Part shown: positions 43,831 to 58,100 of the stretch, piece by piece | How positions within the stretch are numbered: the first letter of the stretch is position 1 | Layout of the letters: the number at the start of each line of letters is the position of its first letter | Notes under the pieces: model-generated | The model's database searches: none | What the model was told of the DNA's origin: nothing | What the model saw: only the letters and a program-made list of their open reading frames with translations | Translations under genes and position numbers: made by a program | NCBI RefSeq assembly: GCF_027172205.1 | Contig: NC_070604.1 | Location: forward strand, 105,173,851-105,237,850 | Direction of reading: 5' to 3' | Origin: Podarcis raffonei | Lineage: Eukaryota; Chordata; Lepidosauria; Squamata; Lacertidae | DNA length: 64,000 bases

Positions 43831-46158
43831 CGCAGCCAGCTCCCATAGAAAGCCGCAGGGTTCAGCTCCCAAGTCATGTGAACTTTACGCACTGATTTCA
43901 GTCTAAGCGCAACTAACTTAGTCCGGATCCAACCACCCACCCATACTCTCTTTTGCAAGAGCAGCTAATTCATCCGCACCGCAAACAATGCTTGAGGGTG
44001 AGTTGGAAGGGGACCCCAGGGTCATCTAGTCCAACCCCCTGCGATGCAGGAATCTCAGCCATGGCATCCGGTTACAGATGGCCACATCCAACCTCAGCTT
44101 GAAAACCTCCAAGGAAGGAGAGTCCACAATCTCCAACAGCTCTTAACTGTCAGAAAGTTCTTCGTGATGTTTAAGCACCCGTTTTGTTGTTAATCACTTC
44201 GTTAAATTTATACTGAGCTGATAGATCGTAGAAAACCTCAATGCGGTGTACAAAAGAGAACATTAGGACAGGCTTCCTCACCCTCCGCCCTCCAGATGTT
44301 TTGAGACTACAATTCCCAGCATTCCTGACCACTGGTCCTGCTAGCTAGGGATCATGGGAGTTGTAGGCCAAAAACATCTGGCGAGCCGAGGTTGAGGAAG
44401 CCTGCGATAGGATTATTAGTAACAACTATTGAAACACTTTTTTAAAAATCCAGAAATAAAGTAAAAACACACCAGCGCTCTAAATACCTGGGTAGGTAGG
44501 CTTGTCTCAGTGAAAAATGTTTTTATTAGGCACATCATGAGCTTTGCCTCATGAGAGCCAAGTGCTTTTTTAAATGCACAGTACAACCCCTGTGTTTCCC
44601 CAAAGGTGTAATTGGATCTGCACTCCACAGTTGCTTGTTCCCCAACACTCCTTTTGTGTCTTGTGTGTTGCTCTCAATGATTTTTCTCACACTTTACCCC
44701 CATTGGGAATAATCAGAGGATGCTGTTTTGCTCAAGAGGGCAGCCTCAAAGGAAATCAGCTATACAATGTGCAGGTTTACACAGAAGTAAGTCCCAGTGA
44801 TGCAGAAAGGGGCTTACTCTCTAGTAAAGCTGCTGTCCGGGACACAGTTACCTGGAAGTAAACCCATCAAACACAATGGGACTTGCATCTGAATGAGCAT
44901 AGGTTACATTGCTCAGCTAATTTCTGAGGGTCAGCTATCCTAAAATAATAAACTGGACTAATTCTCCGACTTCCTCCGTGCCAATATGTCACGGACGTCG
45001 GTAAAACTCGTAAGCGAGCGTCACAGTTTGGGAAGGATGTTGGCCAACTGGAACGGGTGTGGAGAAGGGTGACCAAGTTGATGAAAGGTCTGGAAACCTA
45101 GCTTTGTATGAGGAACAGTTGAGGGAGTTGGTTTAGCCTGGAGAACAGAAGACTGACAGGTGATATGGTACCCATTTTCAAGTTCCAGAGTTGTTGTCAC
45201 TTGGAAGATGGTCAAGCTTGTTCCCTCCTGCTCCAGAGGGTAGGACTCAAACCAACGAGTTCGATTTACAAGAAAGGAGATTCCGAGTAAACATTAGGAA
45301 TAACTTTCTGATGGCAAGAGCTGTTCAACGGTGGGGTAGTCTACCTCGGAGGGTGGTGGATACTCCTTCACTGGACGTTTTCAACAGAGGTTGGAAGGCC
45401 ATCTTTTCGGGAACACTTTATCTGCAGTTTCTGCATTGCAGGGGCTTGGACTTGATGGCCCTTGGGGTCTTTTCCAACTCTGTCATTCCATGATTCTATG
45501 AAAGCTTCCATAGCTCCTCATTTACCTGCCATAGCAAAGAGGATGCTGCAGATGACATCAGTGAGCCTGCTGGGTTACCCTCCCCTTGTGTGATTCCCCT
45601 CCATTGCACTACAGTGATGCCTCATGTTACGTTTGCTTCAGGTTACGTCCTGCAGCGAGCCGGAAGGCCCGGAAAACGTTACTTCTGGGTTTTGCCGCTT
45701 CCGCATGCGCAGAAGCGCTAAATTGCGCTTCATGCATGCACACAAATGCCAAATCACACCGCGCATCTGCGCAGATACGGTGCTTCAGGTTGCGCTCTTT
45801 TCATGTTGCAAATGGGCCTCTGGAACGGATCCCGTTCACAACCAGAGGTACCACTGTACTGGTTTTAACTCCATTTAGCTGATTCCTACGACGGATGATG
45901 CTGTTGACTTCTCAAACCATTAGAAATAAAGGTTCGGCACCCTGCAATGTGCCTTCTCGGTTGTGGCGCCAACATTGGATCACCCTCTCATCAAATGTCA
46001 AGGAGATGGGTAACTATATAAACAGTTTAGAAGACATCTGAAGGCAGCCTTATATAGGGAAGCTTTTTAATGTTGAATGTTTTATTATGTTTCATGTTAG
46101 AAGCTGCCCAGAGAGGCAACCCAGTCAGATGGGTGGTGTACAAATAAATAATAATAAT

Positions 46159-46197
<39 letters not shown>

Positions 46198-49100
46198 AAT
46201 AATAAACCTTTTCTCAGTAAGTCCAGTTCTCAGCCCTCTTTGGGAAAAACCAGGCATAGGCAAACTCGGCCCTCCAGATGGTTTTGGCCTACAACTCCCA
46301 TCATCCCTAGCTAACAGGACTAGTGGTCAGGGATGATGGGAGTTGTCCAGTGGACGCTCAGGTTGCGAACGTGATCCATGTGGGAGGCATGTTTGCAACA
46401 CACAGTGCCACGTCTGCGCACGCGTGGGTCACGATTCGGCACTTCTGTGCATGCGCAAAGCACAATTTAGTGTTTCTGTGCACGCACAAGCACCAAAACC
46501 TGGAAGTAACCCGTTCCGGTACTTCCAGGTTTCGGCGCATCTGTAACCTGAAAACACGTAACCCATAACCTGAAAACACGTAACCCGAAGCGTCTGTAAC
46601 CTGAGGAATGACTGTAGTCCCAAAATATCTGGAGGGCTGAGTTTGCCTATGTTTGGGATAAACCATGACTGTTTTTAAATGAGTTTTGATTACCGTATTT
46701 TTCGCCCTATAGGACACACTTTTTCCCCTCCAAAAATGAAGGGGAAATCTGGGTGTGTCCTATGGGGTGAATGCAGGCTTTCGCTGAAGCTTGGAGAGCG
46801 AGAGGGGTCGGTGCGCACCGACCCCTCTAGCTCTCCAGGCTTCAGGAAGACATCCGCAGCCTAGGCAGCCCTGCGGGAGGTCCCGCAGGGATGTCTAGGC
46901 TGCGGATAGCAGCCTGCTTCCCAGAGCATCGGGCGCTCTGCTTTCAGGGCGCCCGACGCTCCGGGAACACATCCGCAGCGTGGGGAGCCCTGCGGGAGTT
47001 CCCCGCAGGGCTCCCCACACTGCGGATAGCAGCCTGCCGCCCGGCGGGTGAAGCGCCCTGAAGCAGAGCGCCCCGTGCGCCGGACAGACATCCTCAGCGT
47101 GGGGAGCCCTGCAGGAGTTCCCCGCAGGGCTCCCCTCGCTGCGGATAGCAGCCTGCCGCCCGGCGGGCAGGGCGCCCTGAAGCAGAGCGCCCCGCACGCC
47201 GGACAGACATCCGCAGTGTGGGGAGCCCTGCAGGAGTTCCCCGCAGGGCTCCCCTCGCTGCGGGTAGCAGCCTGCCGCCCAGCGGGCGGGGCGCCCTGAA
47301 GCAGAGCGCCCCGCGTGCCGGACAAACATCCGCAGCGTGGGGAGCCCTGCAGGAGTTCTCCGCAGGGCTCCCCACGCTGTGGATAGCAGCCTGCCGCCTG
47401 GCGGGCAGGGCGCCCTGAAGCAGAGCGCCCCTCCCGCCGGGCAGACATCGGCCAGCCCCACAAGCTCGGGGGACAGCAGGGAGGCGCAGCGCCGCCATCC
47501 CACTGTTCCCTGACCTGGTTCGGTTTCCCCGACCTGCTTTTGGGGGGGAAATAAAGGAAAAAAATTTTCCCTTTATTTCCCCCCCAAAAAACTAGGTGCG
47601 TCCTATGGGACGGAGCGTCCTATGGGACGAAAAATACGGTATATCTGAATCCTCTGTGAATCTCCCAGTGCAGACCAATGTAGCATCAGTAACAACAAAT
47701 GGATGAATGTTGTATTTCAAAGTGTTGTACCTCACCATGAGAACTTACAGTGGAGAATGAGTAATAAAGTAAATGAATAGTAAATAATAATAATAATAAT
47801 AGTACTTGAAGCACTGCACTGGCTGACACTGAGCCACCAGGCCCAGCTCAAGGGGTTAGTACTAACATGTAAAGCCCTAAATGTATTGGGACAAAATTAG
47901 CTAAAAGACCTCCTTCCTTTGCCAGTATCAGCCATCTTGGACTCTACCATCCACAGGTGAAACCTTGTTGGTGGTACTGCCTAGTTGGTGTTGCCCCATG
48001 ACAGGGTTTTTTTCAGTGGCGGCTCCCCATCTGTAGAATGCCCTCCATGTTGAAGTGTACCTGTCTCTCTTATAATTGACTTCCAGGCAGAATCTGAAAA
48101 CAGCTCTGATTACACAGTCTGAGAAATACTATTCTTGGCAACCCTGAAATCACTGGTTGAGATACTGTTTCTAACTGCTACCAGATTTTAATTTTTTTAA
48201 CGTGTTTGCAACCCTGGGCTCCTTTGGGAGGTAGGGCGGGCTCTAACGTGAAATAATAATAATATTTCCGGAAGTGCAAGTGCCTCTTTAAAGGTTTAGG
48301 CCTTCCTCTTGTGTGCTGTAGGCTTTTCATCTCAGTGGGGTGGAAATTAGAGCAAGTGGGCGATGATTCATGTTCTTGCATCCTGTTTTAAGCCTTGTTG
48401 AGGTGGGAAAAGAAAATATTCTGTGGTCTCTTCTGTATCTCCAGGAAACATCGTAAGCACCGTGTGTGTCTCACTTGCATCTTGGACATAATAAACCTTA
48501 AAAGCAAAACTTTTTCATTTTAAAAACATGGTGGGGGGGGGGGAGAGAAAGAGGTTGAGTGAATTATTCGCCAGGTTCTTGCATTCCCTTTTCAGATCTC
48601 TGCCTCAGCTCAGGGCTGGAGAGCTGTTTTATTTCTCTGGAGGGGCTGCCCTGCCAAATTTTAAATTGGCCAGGCAGCCCCGCCCAATAACATATGTGTT
48701 TATCCGTCAGAAGTATACTGGCACACATTTTTCTCTCATCCTCTACGGTTGGCAGCAGACCTCTGGGAAGTGTGTGTGAGAGAGGGAGCCCATCCTGGAC
48801 TGAGTGAGGTCCTGCCGCTCAGCCACACTTTCCTCAGAGACCCTTAGCAGGCCTGTTGCCTGGCAATGCCAGGGATGGCCCAGAAACGAGGGCGAAACAT
48901 GCTGCACGAATGTACCTCAGGGTGTGCTCATGTGCACAGAAGCGAGTGTGTTTGTGGGGAGGGTGGCCATAGTCCCCATCTATACCTGAAGGAGTGTCTC
49001 CACCCCCATCATCCAGCCCGGACACTGAGGTCCAGCTCCGAGGGCCTTCTGGCAGTTCCCCCACTGCGAGAAGCCAAGTTACAGGGAACCAGGCAGAGGG

Positions 49101-52100
49101 CCTTCTTGGTGGTGGCGCCCGCCTTGTGGAACGCCCTCCCATCAGATGCCAAGGAAATAAACACCTGACTTTTAGAAGACATGTGAAGGCAGCCCTGTTT
49201 AGAGAAGATTTTAAGGTTGGACGTTTTATCGTGTTTTTAATATTCTGTTGGGAGCTGCCCAAAGTGGCTAGGGAACCCCAGGCAGATGGGTGGGGGTATA
49301 AATAATAATTTTTTATTATTATTAATTATACTTTGGCTGCACCCAGCACTGACATGTGGCCCTTGGAGGGTTGGCAAACAGTCGCCCAAGTCGTCTTCCT
49401 CCCCCCCCACAACTGAAGTTCAGCAGTTATTTCAATGGGCACTGAGGACTCCCTTTGTTGTGTAAAAGAGGTCACTCTGAGCTTTTCGGGAAGAGCGTTT
49501 CCTGTTTTTAAGATCCTCTTATTGTCCACTGTGACCACCCCTGTCCAACTCTCTCCAAATGGCCAGTAGCTTGTAAGCAGCCTTTATGCACTTATTCACT
49601 TTTCCGTTGCTACTTGTCTCCTTCCATTGCGAATGAGGTTTTCTGCTTAGCTAGGAAACTGCTGTTGAAGTTTAGAGCGCTACCGTTTCAGTCGTTTTCA
49701 AGCTGTGTTCCACGGGATTCCTTGGAAGGTTACCAGAGGTCTCACAGTGAGAAAAAACAGCCGTGGAGGACAAACTCCTGAAAACACTTTTTCTCAAAAA
49801 AGTCCATAGTCGTCTCTTGTACAAAATAAAAGGACTCCTTAATGCCCATTGAAATGACTGTTCAATGCAGTTGCTAAAACAAAATGAAGACGACTTAGAT
49901 CATAGAATTGCAGAGTTGGAAGGGACCCCAAGGGACATCTATTCCACCCCCCTGCAATGCAGGAATCTCAGCTAAAGCATCCATGGCAGATGGCTACCCA
50001 ACCTCTGTTTAAAAACCTCCAAGGAAGAAGAGTCCACAGAGACGATCAGGCAGGTTCCTGTCCACCTTTACTATGATGTTCAGCCACAGGGAAGGACATT
50101 GTGTGGCAGCCTTTGGCAACCTGGCACCCTTCAGGCATTTTGAACCACACACTTGTGCTGGTTGGGGCTGATGGGAACTGTAGTCCAAAACATCTGGAAG
50201 GCACCGGGTTGGTGACAACTTCTGTAGTTTATATGGGGAGACTGTGGCTAATTACAAGCTTCCTGGTTTAATTGCTTCAGCTGTGAAGAGAGGAGTAATG
50301 GGACCCAGCAAGACTTAACAGCATGAGAGCTGTTAGCCATGATCGGGCAATGACCTAGACTACTGCAGTGCTCTGTACATGGGGCTGCCTTTGAAGATGG
50401 TTTGCTCATTAAAGCTTCTGTGTTCCTCTACACAGGAGCAGGAATGTGATGAAAAGTCATACCTCCTAGTATCTGTGCACACGGTGCAAGGCAAAAAGGT
50501 AAAAAGGTAAAGGACCTCTGGACAGTTAAGTCGAGTCAAAGGCCACTATAGCGTGTGCTGCTCATCTCGCTTTCAGGCCAAAGGAGCTGGCGTTTGTCCA
50601 CAGACAGCTTTCTGGAACACCGTGATGGAAACCAGAGTGCACGGAAACACCGTTTACCTTCCTGCCACAGCAGTACCTATTTATCTACTTGCACTGGTGT
50701 GCTTTCGAACTGCTAGGTTGGCAGGAGCTGGGACAGAGCAATGGGAGCTCACCCCGTCACAGGGATTTGAACCGCCAACATTCTGATTGGCAAGCCCAAG
50801 TGGCTCAGTGGTTTAGACCACAGCACCATCCACATTCCGAACACGGTGCAAACATATATAGAGGCAGCCTTTGTGTGTACAGTTGTGACTAGACACATGC
50901 TTGCTGTGTGTGTAGAAGCCAGGGCAACCTGGCACATCCCCAAACCCCCGCAGACGAGCATGGAGTACAGTCATACCTCATGTTATGTCCGCTTCATGTT
51001 ACGTTCTTTCAGGATACGTCCCACGGTGACCCAGAAGTACCAGAAAGGGTTACTTCCGGGTTTCGCCGCTCGCGCATGCACAGAAGCGCAAAATGACATA
51101 ACACACATGCACAGAAGCGGTGAATTGCAACCCACGCGTGCACAGACGCGCCACTTTTCATGTTGCGAACGGGCCTCTGGAACGGATCCTGTTCACAACC
51201 AGAGGTACCACTGTAGACCGAGGATAGCTAATATTAACTGATGAACCTGTGTGCTTAACAAAGCAATCTGTTAGGTACAGGCTGGGAATATGGATTTTAA
51301 TTTAGGTTGAAACCGGAGCTGCCCTTTGTGAAAGGGGTCCAATGCTGAAACCGTCATGGTAGACCAGCCTTATCCAGCCTGGTGCCTCCCAGATGTTTTG
51401 GATGGACTACAACTCCCACCAGCATGTGCTAGGCAGGGTTAATAGGAATTGGAATCCAAAACATCTGGGTGCCACAGTTTAAGAAGGATATTGACAAGCT
51501 AGAATGTGCGCAGGAGAAGGCGACCAGGATAGCAAAAGGGTCTGGAAACCAAGCTTTATGAGGAAGAGTTAAGGGAGTTAGGTGTGTTATTCTGGGAAAG
51601 AGTAGATTAAGAGGAGATATGATAGCCATCATTAAATATCTAAATGACTGCCGCATGGAAGAGGAGCTTTGTTTTCTCCTGGTAGAACCTGTACCAGTGG
51701 ATTCAAGTTACAAGAAAGGAGATTCTGACTAAATGCCAGGAAGAAACTTTCTGACAGGAAGCTGTTTGGCAGTGAGAGGTGGTGAACTGTCCTTCCTCGG
51801 AGGTTTTTAAGCAGAGGTCGGATGGCCACCTGTCATGGATGCTTCAGCTGAGATTCCGGCCTTGTAGGGTATTCGACCAGCTGACCCTCAACTCTACAAT
51901 TTTGTTGTTCTGTCTGGAGGGCAGCAGGTTGAGGGAGGCTGCTGTTGACCCATCGGTATGCACAACGGCGAAGAGTGAAGGACTTTTCTGCGTGCATTGC
52001 ATGCTCAAGTTCTGTTTAATTGCTTTGGGAGCTCGGCACACTTGCCTTTCGCTGGATGGTGTCTTGTTGCCATAACCCAGAGCCCCGCAGGTGCTCCGCT

Positions 52101-55100
52101 GTGCGTGAAGCAGCTGTTCGAGTGTGCGCGCTTCCCCGCTGGGTTGAACAGAGGTGCCATCTCTTACGTTCCCTTTTGTACGCTTTGCATTCCTTTCCGC
52201 TGAAACGAGTGCCTCTTGCAGGCTGGAGTGCTCTGCAGGAAATCACTTTGAATCTACTCAGGTAACGCCACTGGAGCAGAAGCACTTCTGTAAGAAAATG
52301 TATGCTGCTCCCTCCCTCCAACTTATGTTTATGCAAACAGAAGCCTTCTTAATTTTGACTGTGGCTGGGCAGCTGGCAAAATAGGGCAAAATAGGGCTGG
52401 TTGCCCATGTAAGCTCAATGACTTATCGTGTCTCTAAAGCACAGATGGGAGAAACAGTGCCCCCCCCCACATATGTTGCTGGACTATAGCTCCCATCAGT
52501 CCTGACCATTGGGCATGCTGGCTGAGGCTGATGGGAGTTGAAGTCCAACAACGTCTGGATGGCCGCTGGTTCCCCTATCTCTGCTCTCATTTTAGAGCAA
52601 TATATTCTTTGGCTGGGACGCGGGTGGCGCTGTGGGTAAAACCTCAGCACCTAGAACTTGCCGATCGTATGGTCGGCAGTTCGAATCCCCGCGGCGGGGT
52701 GAGCTCCCGTCATTCGGTCCCAGCTCCTGCCCACCTAGCACTTCGAAAGCACCCCTAAGTGCAAGTAGATAAGTAGGTACCGCTTTATAGCGGGAAGGTA
52801 AACGGTGTTTCCGTGTCCTGCGCTGGTGCTGGCTCGCCAGAGCAGCTTCGTCACGCTGGCCAGGTGACCCGGAAGTGTCTCCGGACGGCGCTGGCTCCCG
52901 GCCTCTTAAGTGAGATGAGCGCACAACCCTAGAGTCTGGCAAGACTGGCCCGTACTGGCAGGGGTACCTTTACCTTTATTCTTTGGCTTGGTGGTGCTAT
53001 TCTTGCTGGAAGTTAGACTAGACCCAGTCTTTATTGAACATTCCTTCTGATTTGTTTGCAAGAAAGTTATGAGTATTCATCACAATTTTCTTGCCTGGTG
53101 GTTACACCTTTTCCCTATTAAGCATTCCTTCATCCCACACTTTTTAGTGCATTCGCCTGTCGTTTTCCTAATTGCAAAATGCTGATCCTATACATGCTTA
53201 TTTAGAAGTAGGTTCCTCAGTGTTCAAAGGTTTACTCCCTAGGATCGTTGCCTTAAGTCTGAAACCAACCTATACAATTTGGCATCGTCCTAGGAGGGCG
53301 AGAAAACTATGCCCATTCCTTGTAGCTGAAATACGATGTATTTCCAGTACAGATTTTTCAGGGCTGAAAAATCTCTATATTCCCTTTGAACACGTGCAAA
53401 ATGGTCGTTGCCTGTGCCAAAAATGAGCAGAGAATCGTCTGAGCTTGTTGTTTTGTAGGCGAATAACTTTTGCTCTCAGTATTTTAACTTCCTTATGTAA
53501 CAAAATGTTTATATAGCAGATAACTTCTGTGTTTATCTTTGTGGCCTGCTATAGATGAGAACATGACATTGAGTGTGTGACTTTCCTTTACTCTGTCCTG
53601 CAGATGACTATGGGAACCTTTTAGTTGCAGAGGCACTGCTGGAGCTGTGCTTGAATGAGAATCTTGCCAAAATCAAGGATGCCGTTCCATTAATGGAAAA
53701 ATCCGAGCCCAAAATGAGCGACGCCAAAAAGTATTTGACGGGCATTCTAAACCGAGGGAAGTTGCCGGTAAGTGTCCACGGCTGACATAAAACATGAGCA
53801 TTTAACGTGCTGTTAATGATGCACAATTGCAAGGCTCAGATACGAAATGTTGGAACCCATCTGTCTCTCAGTCCTGCGTTTCATAAAGGACTCCAGTAAA
53901 TAATTCCATTTCCTTTTGCTCCATTTAGGAGGGAAGAAAATCCTCCACTAGAATCTAATCCAGGCTTCCTCAGCCTCAGCCCTCCAGATGTTTTGAGACT
54001 ACAATTCCCATCATCCCTGATCACTGGTCCTGCTAGCTAGGGATCATGGGAGTTGTAGGCCAAAAACAGCTGGAGGGCTGAGGTTGAGGAAGCCTGATCT
54101 AATCCATTGTCCTTTCTGCAGGATTCTGTGATCTGCTTCACACATCACATTGTTATATTTATTTATTGTTATTTATTGAATTTCTACATTGCCCTGTATC
54201 CGAAGATCACAGGGCAGTTTACAATGTAAAAACGCAAAAACATAATGTAATAGCAAACAATAACAATAACCTACACAGACACACAGTTTGAAAGATCTTA
54301 TATGAATATCTTCACATTCTGAAAGGGAACAAAATAGTGCAAATGAGGGTTTTTTTAGTGTTTCCTAAAATTTCATTATGCTTTTGGGGGGAAATTAAAG
54401 TATTCAGGAAAGAAACCTATTTCTTTCCACCCAGATTTCATTTAAACTATAGTTAAAAACAAACACTATTTCAAAATAAAAGACAATTCATTCCTATACA
54501 GTTCATTTCACCATACATTCTTGCTTAACTACATGAGACTTTTGAAATACCATATATAAGAATGTTTTGTTATCAATTAAACTCAATAAAGATTGAGAAG
54601 AAACACATGCTATGCTTTAATGTGAATGCAAAACATGCTGGTACATAATCCTGAGAAGTGTTCTTGCTCTGTTCCTTCCCTGCTTTGCACTTTTTGCTGC
54701 TGCGTCACTAGGAAACAAGTCAGTCTGTCTTGTTGCAACATTTAAACCCGGGCTCATGGCTTAACCTTGAGTGGCTGACTATCCCGCTCTTCCACAGGCC
54801 ATTCATGCCCCACAAACTGGGAAGGGATATTTGGCAGCTTTGGGGAGGCTGTCCAAAATCTGTTCAATTAGCATTGGGTGGGGCTATACAATTATTTCAC
54901 CTGAGATGGCACAGGAAGCTTCATTGCCACCGCTCCAATTGGTGAAGAAATGAACCTATGCTGCCAATTCTCGTAATAGACCAGGATAAAGGAAGCAGCA
55001 CATAAGCGGCAGACAAAACGCTACCAAACCATTCTACGTTCTAATGAGTTTGAAAGAGTTTTCTGTTTGTGGCTTCTGTAGTAGATCTTGTACATAGCTC

Positions 55101-58100
55101 TCTCAATTTTTGGATTATTAATATAAGATTTAGAACGTAGAATGGTTTGGTAGCGTTTGTGTGCTGCTTACTTTGTACCGCTCCAATTGGTGGCTAGGTC
55201 GCCCCAGCCACTCTGGGCGGCTCCCAACAAAATATTAAAAAACACAATAAAACATCAACCATTAAAAACTTCCCTGAACAGGGCTGCCTTCAGATGTCTT
55301 CTAAAAGTCAAATACAGTAGTTGTTTATCTGTTTGACGTCTGATGGGAGGAGCTGCTACCACTGCTAAGAAGGCCCTCTGCCTGGTTCCCTGTAACCTCA
55401 CTTCTCAGTGAGGGAACTGCCAGAAGGCCCTCGGAGCTGGACCTCAGTGTCTAGGCTGAATGATGGGGGTGGATACACTCCTGAGAGCCAGTGTGGTGTA
55501 TTGGTTAAGAGCGGTAGTCTCGTAATCTGGGGAACCGGGTTCGATTCCCTGCTCTTCCACATGCAGCTGCTGGGTGACCTTGGGCTAGTCATACTTCTCT
55601 GAAGTCTCTCAGCCCCACTCACCTCACAGAGTGTTTGTTGTGGGGGAGGAAGGGAAAGGAGAATGTTAGCTGCTTTGAGACTCCTTAAAGGGAGTGAAAG
55701 GCGGGATATCAAATTCAAACTCTTCTTCTCCTCTTCTTCCTTCAGGTATACAGGGCTGAGGCTATTTAGGGCTTTAAAGGTCAGCACCAACACTTTGAAT
55801 TGTGCTCAGAAACATACTAGGAGCCAAGGTAGAATGCATTTGACTGGTGTTATATGATCCCAGTCACCAGTCTAGCTTCCGCATTCTGGACTGGTTGTAG
55901 TTTCTGAGTCACCTTCAAAGGTAGCCTCATGTAGAGCACATTGCAGTAGTCCAAGCAGGAGATAACCGGAGCATGCACCACTCTGGCAAGACAGTGCGCA
56001 GGCAGATCTATGGAGATATTTCTTTCAAATGAATGAAAATGCCTTTGCTTATCACAGCTCAGTGTATACATCAAAGCTCACAAGGCTTGTGCATCGAGGC
56101 ACTTGATTCTCCTTGAATTCAGGACTGGGGCTGAATGTCAACATTGCATTGTTCCGGTTGGGGGTCTGATGGATTATTGATGGAAATTGTTTCATTTCTC
56201 CAGCCAAAAGATTTGACAGAAGCCATGCTGATCCTGGCGAAGCTCCATTATGTCGAGGGCTCTTACAGGGATGCTCTCAGCATGTATGCAAGAGCTGGCC
56301 TTGATGACATCGCGGTGGAGAAGAAGCCTTTGTATATGCTGCGGCTGCTGACAGAAGCTTTTGTAATCAAAGGTAATGGGTTGCCCACTTTTGCTGGAAC
56401 TATTTGGTGATGGTGATAATTTTGTGTGTCATGGTTACAAGAAAGCGTGAGATCTGAAAAGGTTGAAGGCAATTGCTGCTGCTGATACCTTTCCAGTCCA
56501 GACTGGCACCACTCCCTGCCTCTTGGGGGCAGGATCCTTCTTTTTCATGCAGCCTAAAATGACATTGGGACGCGGGTGGCACTGTGGGTTAAACCACAGA
56601 GCCTAGGACTTGCCAATCAGAAGGTCAGCGGTTCGAATCCCCGCGATGGGGTGAGCTCCCGTTGCTTGGTCCCTGCTTCTGCCAACCTAGCAGTTTGAAA
56701 GCACGTCAAAGTCCAAGTAGATAAATAGGTACCGCTCTGGCAGGAAGGTAAACAGTGTTTCCGCGAGCTGCTCTGGTTCGCCAGAAGCGGCTTAGTCATG
56801 CTAGTCACATGACCCAGAAGCTGTACACCAGCTCCCTCGGCCAATAAAGCGCGATGAGCGCCGCAACCCCAGAGTCGGTCATGACTGAACCTAATGGTCA
56901 GGGGTCCCTTTACCTTTACCTTAAAATGACGTTAGCTTTTTTTGCTGCATTACCCCACTGTTGGCTCTTTGCCTTAACCTCTCACTTTTCTCAGTAGGGC
57001 GTAGCTAGTTATCTGAATCATATGGCTCTTCTTCCTTCTGCGTAACACTTTGCATTTGTCCTTGCTGCTTTTTCAGGCTTCAGGGTGTGTGTGTGTGTGT
57101 GTGTGTGTGTGGAGGAAAATATATTTCTTGATGCCTGTTAACCCTATTTCATTTGGTGGGAGGTGGGTGTCGCAGGAATATGTTATTTTTCTGGAGGAAC
57201 TTTGTAAAAACCCTCTTGCAATCTCCATCTTCTGTTTGCCATCAGTGCTTTTCCTTATATGAGTGTTGCTGGAATAGTTGCCATCTATCTCTCTGTCGAT
57301 CTACCTTTCCTATTCTCCTCCTTTTCAGCATGCCTTCCAGCTTGTTAGGTGGATGGGAGCTCTGGGATGACCAGATACCTCCGACTGGTATGTAAAGCTT
57401 GAAACGGAACTCCACATGTACCATTGGAATGAGCCTTGCAGTGAGTGCGCCGGTGGTCAGTTTGATGTGCGCATGTTGATCTCTCTGCACGCTTGATGTG
57501 TCTTGATGGTTTCGCTGCTTTGTTGGCTTCTGTGCATATCTAGCAGAAGGGGTTAACCTTGCTGGATAATGGCATCTGGAAAGGACAGCTTTGTGAGTGA
57601 GGCCACGTCCACAGCAGACGTTTCAAGCGCCATGATGCCACTTTAAACAGCCATCACTTCCTGTAAAGAACTTTGGGAACCACAGTTTGTTAAGGGTGCT
57701 GAGAGTTGTCAGGAGACCCCTACAGTGGTACCTCGGGTTAAGAACTTAATTCGTTCAGGAGGTCCGTTCTTAAGCTGAAACTGTTCTTAACCTGAGGTAC
57801 CACTTCAGCTAATGGGGCTTCCCGCCGCCGCACGATTTCTATTCTCATCCTGAAGCAAAGTATTTAACCCGAGGTACTATTTCTGGTTTAGCAGAGTCTG
57901 TAACCTGAAGCGTATATAACCTGAAGCATATGTAACGTGAGGTACCATGGTATTCCTCTCACAGAGCTACAGTTCCCAGAGTACAGTGGTACCTCTAGAT
58001 ACGAACGGGATCCGTTCCGGAGCCCGGTTCGCATCTAAAGGTAAATGTAACTAGCAACGGCACGTCTGCGCATGCGCGCCTCACTTTTTGCCGCTTCTGC

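Larger units (their letters stand above)
43645..53603 (+). other. TTC7A: TTC7A intron 1
   Basis: About 10 kb, densely filled with CR1, L2, hAT, MITE and SINE insertions described separately. No alternative exon was recognised. Confidence 0.85.

Noticed and set aside
43196-43958. Minus-strand open frames of 200 and 169 aa over TTC7A exon 1
   Set aside because: Antisense shadows of a GC-rich CpG island; no conserved domain and no splice logic.
46861-47503. Three overlapping minus-strand open frames of 134-202 aa, rich in Gly, Arg and Ala
   Set aside because: They run through the 119-bp tandem array of MITE C, where the repeat has no stops in any minus frame. No family features or initiation context; a by-product of GC-rich repeats.
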